NCBI RefSeq assembly: GCF_009389715.1
Contig: NW_024067996.1
Coordinates: 186,001-250,000 of the forward strand
Direction of reading: 5' to 3'
Source: Phoenix dactylifera
Lineage: Eukaryota > Streptophyta > Magnoliopsida > Arecales > Arecaceae
DNA: 64,000 bases
Part shown: in pieces, positions 62,608 through 64,000 of the stretch
Layout: every line of letters starts with the position of its first letter
Numbering within the stretch: position 1 is the first letter of the stretch
Translations under genes and position numbers: made by a program
The notes under the pieces: model-generated
Seen by the model: only the letters and a program-made list of their open reading frames with translations
Databases searched by the model: none
Told to the model about the DNA's origin: nothing

Positions 62608-62790
62608 AGGCCGAGCTCATGCAGGCCGAGCTCAAGCAGGCCGAGCTCATGCAGGCCGAGCTCAAGCAGGTCGAGCTCATGCAGGCCGAGCTCAGAAGGC
62701 TAAGCTCATGCAGGCCGAGCCGAGCTCATGCAGACCGAGCTCATGCTGGCCGAGCTCATGCAGGCTGAGCTCAGAAGACCGAGCTCGTCA
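62608..62790 (+). repeat. GAGCTC minisatellite in the U3 of the 3' LTR
   Basis: The same unit types as in the 5' LTR but with fewer copies, which accounts for much of the 100-bp length difference between the LTRs. Confidence 0.9.
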
Positions 62791-63385
62791 TCCACATGCT
62801 GCGGCCACGCCCTGCAGCAGTCTCGCCGTACCATGCTTTGCTTGCCGGCCACGCCACGACACATCAACCAGGGACCATACCCTGCTACGACTGTCAACAA
62901 TTAATGTGCATGGTCTCCACGAATCTCCGAGTTACTCAAAATCTCAGGTCATCCACGGCAATTCATCGACTCACTCAACTACGTCCGGTCACCCACAACA
63001 ACTCATTGGCTCCAGGGCAACGCATTAATTCAGATGACCACACTCAATCATGACGGTAACTCATTTAATTCGCTCGGTCACATCACAGGTAACCATGTAT
63101 CCCTCCTATAAAAGGAAAACCTCTCCCTCTTAGAAAGGGCTGGACTCTACAAAACTAGAGAGGATAATCTCTCTCCCCTTACGCATTAGCCCCCTCTGAC
63201 TTAAGCATCGGAGGGCCTGCGCCGGAAACTCTGACCACCGGCTTTTTGCAGGTCCTCCGAAGGACGCCGCCCGCCGACGGACTGCCACCCATCATCTCTT
63301 GCCGGAGCTCCCTCCTTCTCAGCCAGTGGCCACCCTCGGATTCAATTTCCAGCAACAGTATGCATTGTATAGGATCCAAGGTCCT

Positions 63386-63640
63386 ACTAAATTACACTCA
63401 TGGCACTATTAGTCTTAAATTGGGTACACGCTTAACTCAAGACAAGCTATCCTTGATAGCCTATCTGGTCGTCATGCCATACATAATGCATTGTTGTTGA
63501 TAGCCTCTCGGATGCCGCACAACTATGGTATGCACTAGGATACTAAATTACACTCAGGGCGCCATTAGTTTTAAATTGGGTACATGCTTAACCCAGGACA
63601 AGCTATCCTTGATAGCCTATCTGGTCGTTGGAACATCCAA
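63386..63640. repeat. 156-bp tandem repeat, target of two LTR insertions
   Basis: The unit starting ACTAAATTACACTCA recurs at 63386 and 63542. The end part of the unit (GCCATAC...GCACAACTATGGTATG, 63473-63533) also occurs left of the element at 58771-58847, with the element inserted within it. Confidence 0.8.
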
Positions 63641-64000
63641 TACCAAAAATCGACATGCTAAATTTAGTGGTGCTGTTAACGGGCAAGACGCCAGCCAACT
63701 TTCGGCCACGAAACATGGCATGCTCCGTTGCACGCCTCGTAGTTTATTCTCCCAACAACCGCTCTTTAGAGCCCCAGAAGAGGACAAGGGCAGGGTCCCC
63801 TTGTCACGTGACATGTGGCTTGAAATCGTGGGCGAGGACGGCTTTGCTCGGTGGAGGTTGTCGGCATGGAAATGGCCTCGCGTGGAATATATTATCCATG
63901 GTGGAAGCCACTTCAGGCTTTATTCCGTTCTCTAGCGTCCAGTAAGAAGCGAATTTGGCCGTGCTCCCACTGATGCATGCGTCACCTGGTCATGAGAAAT
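63641..64000. other. Right-edge sequence, nothing recognised
   Basis: GC-richer DNA with a TCACGTGAC string near 63802 and open frames on both strands up to about 136 codons, none with a recognisable domain. Confidence 0.35.

Larger units (their letters stand above)
58848..63357 (+). mobile_element. Complete non-autonomous gag-only Tat-like Ty3/gypsy element
   Basis: The 5' LTR is 58848-59755 (908 bp) and the 3' LTR 62550-63357 (808 bp), both running from TGTTGG to CAGCAACA. An exact GTATG duplication lies at 58843-58847 and 63358-63362. Right after the 5' LTR comes TTGGCGCTAGAGG, a typical primer-site context for Tat-type elements. A purine-rich GAAGTCGGGAGGTAG precedes the 3' LTR. TATAAAAG boxes lie near 59507 and 63110. 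The 2.8-kb interior has a broken gag and tandem repeats but no protease, reverse transcriptase or integrase, so it would need proteins from elsewhere. The LTR length difference is due mainly to repeat copy number and a few internal gaps. Confidence 0.92.

Noticed and set aside
58375..62790. Regular short repeats that could suggest a CRISPR-like array
   Set aside because: Units are adjacent with no unique spacers of constant length, and the sequence is plant LTR DNA.
1..64000. tRNA, rRNA, snRNA or microRNA genes
   Set aside because: No cloverleaf, rRNA core or complete snRNA body was recognised by eye. The snRNA-like promoter motifs lie in TRIM LTRs without an snRNA sequence after them. A covariance-model scan would be needed to exclude small RNAs.

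Overview
The window is nuclear DNA of a flowering plant, most likely a monocot; a palm-like genome is a guess from the protein flavour and repeat load, not something the sequence proves. The evidence is intron-containing genes with GT-AG splice sites, plant-only protein families (BTB-NPH3, GRAS) and a dense, nested load of LTR retrotransposons, LINE remnants and MITEs. Nothing bacterial, organellar or viral was seen.

Four host genes can be modelled. (1) 8274-11532, minus: a three-exon BTB/POZ-NPH3 protein of 537 aa. (2) 29082-30932, plus: a two-exon gene for a 137-aa plant protein of unknown function, whose last exon has only 19 codons before the stop. (3) 32195-42900, minus: a six-exon gene for a 583-aa protein of the plant family that starts with a TLKDFHGGSIP motif and is sometimes labelled translation-initiation-factor related. 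Its third intron is about 7.5 kb and holds an antisense LINE. (4) 46189-47913, minus: a 574-aa GRAS transcription factor of the PAT1/CIGR1 group, with a likely 2-kb intron in its 5' leader and a GC-rich promoter at 50.08-50.64 kb.

The rest is mostly transposable elements, and many have exact target-site duplications (TSDs). From left to right these are: a 533-bp TRIM with only 45 bp between its LTRs (801-1333); a decayed copia element (about 2.0-6.87 kb) split by a 2.5-kb solo LTR and a hAT-type MITE; a 1.2-kb hAT-type element containing a LINE 3' end (15060-16290); three copies of a second TRIM family with 137-bp LTRs (19.7, 25.1 and 28.1 kb); a hAT-type MITE (22318-22812); a LINE fragment (24.37-24.96 kb); the intronic LINE (about 35.6-40.0 kb); an RTE-like LINE scrap (43.8-44.2 kb); solo LTRs at 44604-45714, 51535-53614, 53904-56228 and 57785-58771; and a complete but non-autonomous, gag-only Ty3/gypsy Tat-like element (58848-63357).

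The four genes do not form a pathway and are ordinary neighbours. I found no new enzyme system or defence locus. The most notable structures are the minimal TRIM, the snRNA-promoter-like layout in the TRIM LTRs, and GAGCTC-based minisatellites shared by the U3 and the interior of the gag-only element.
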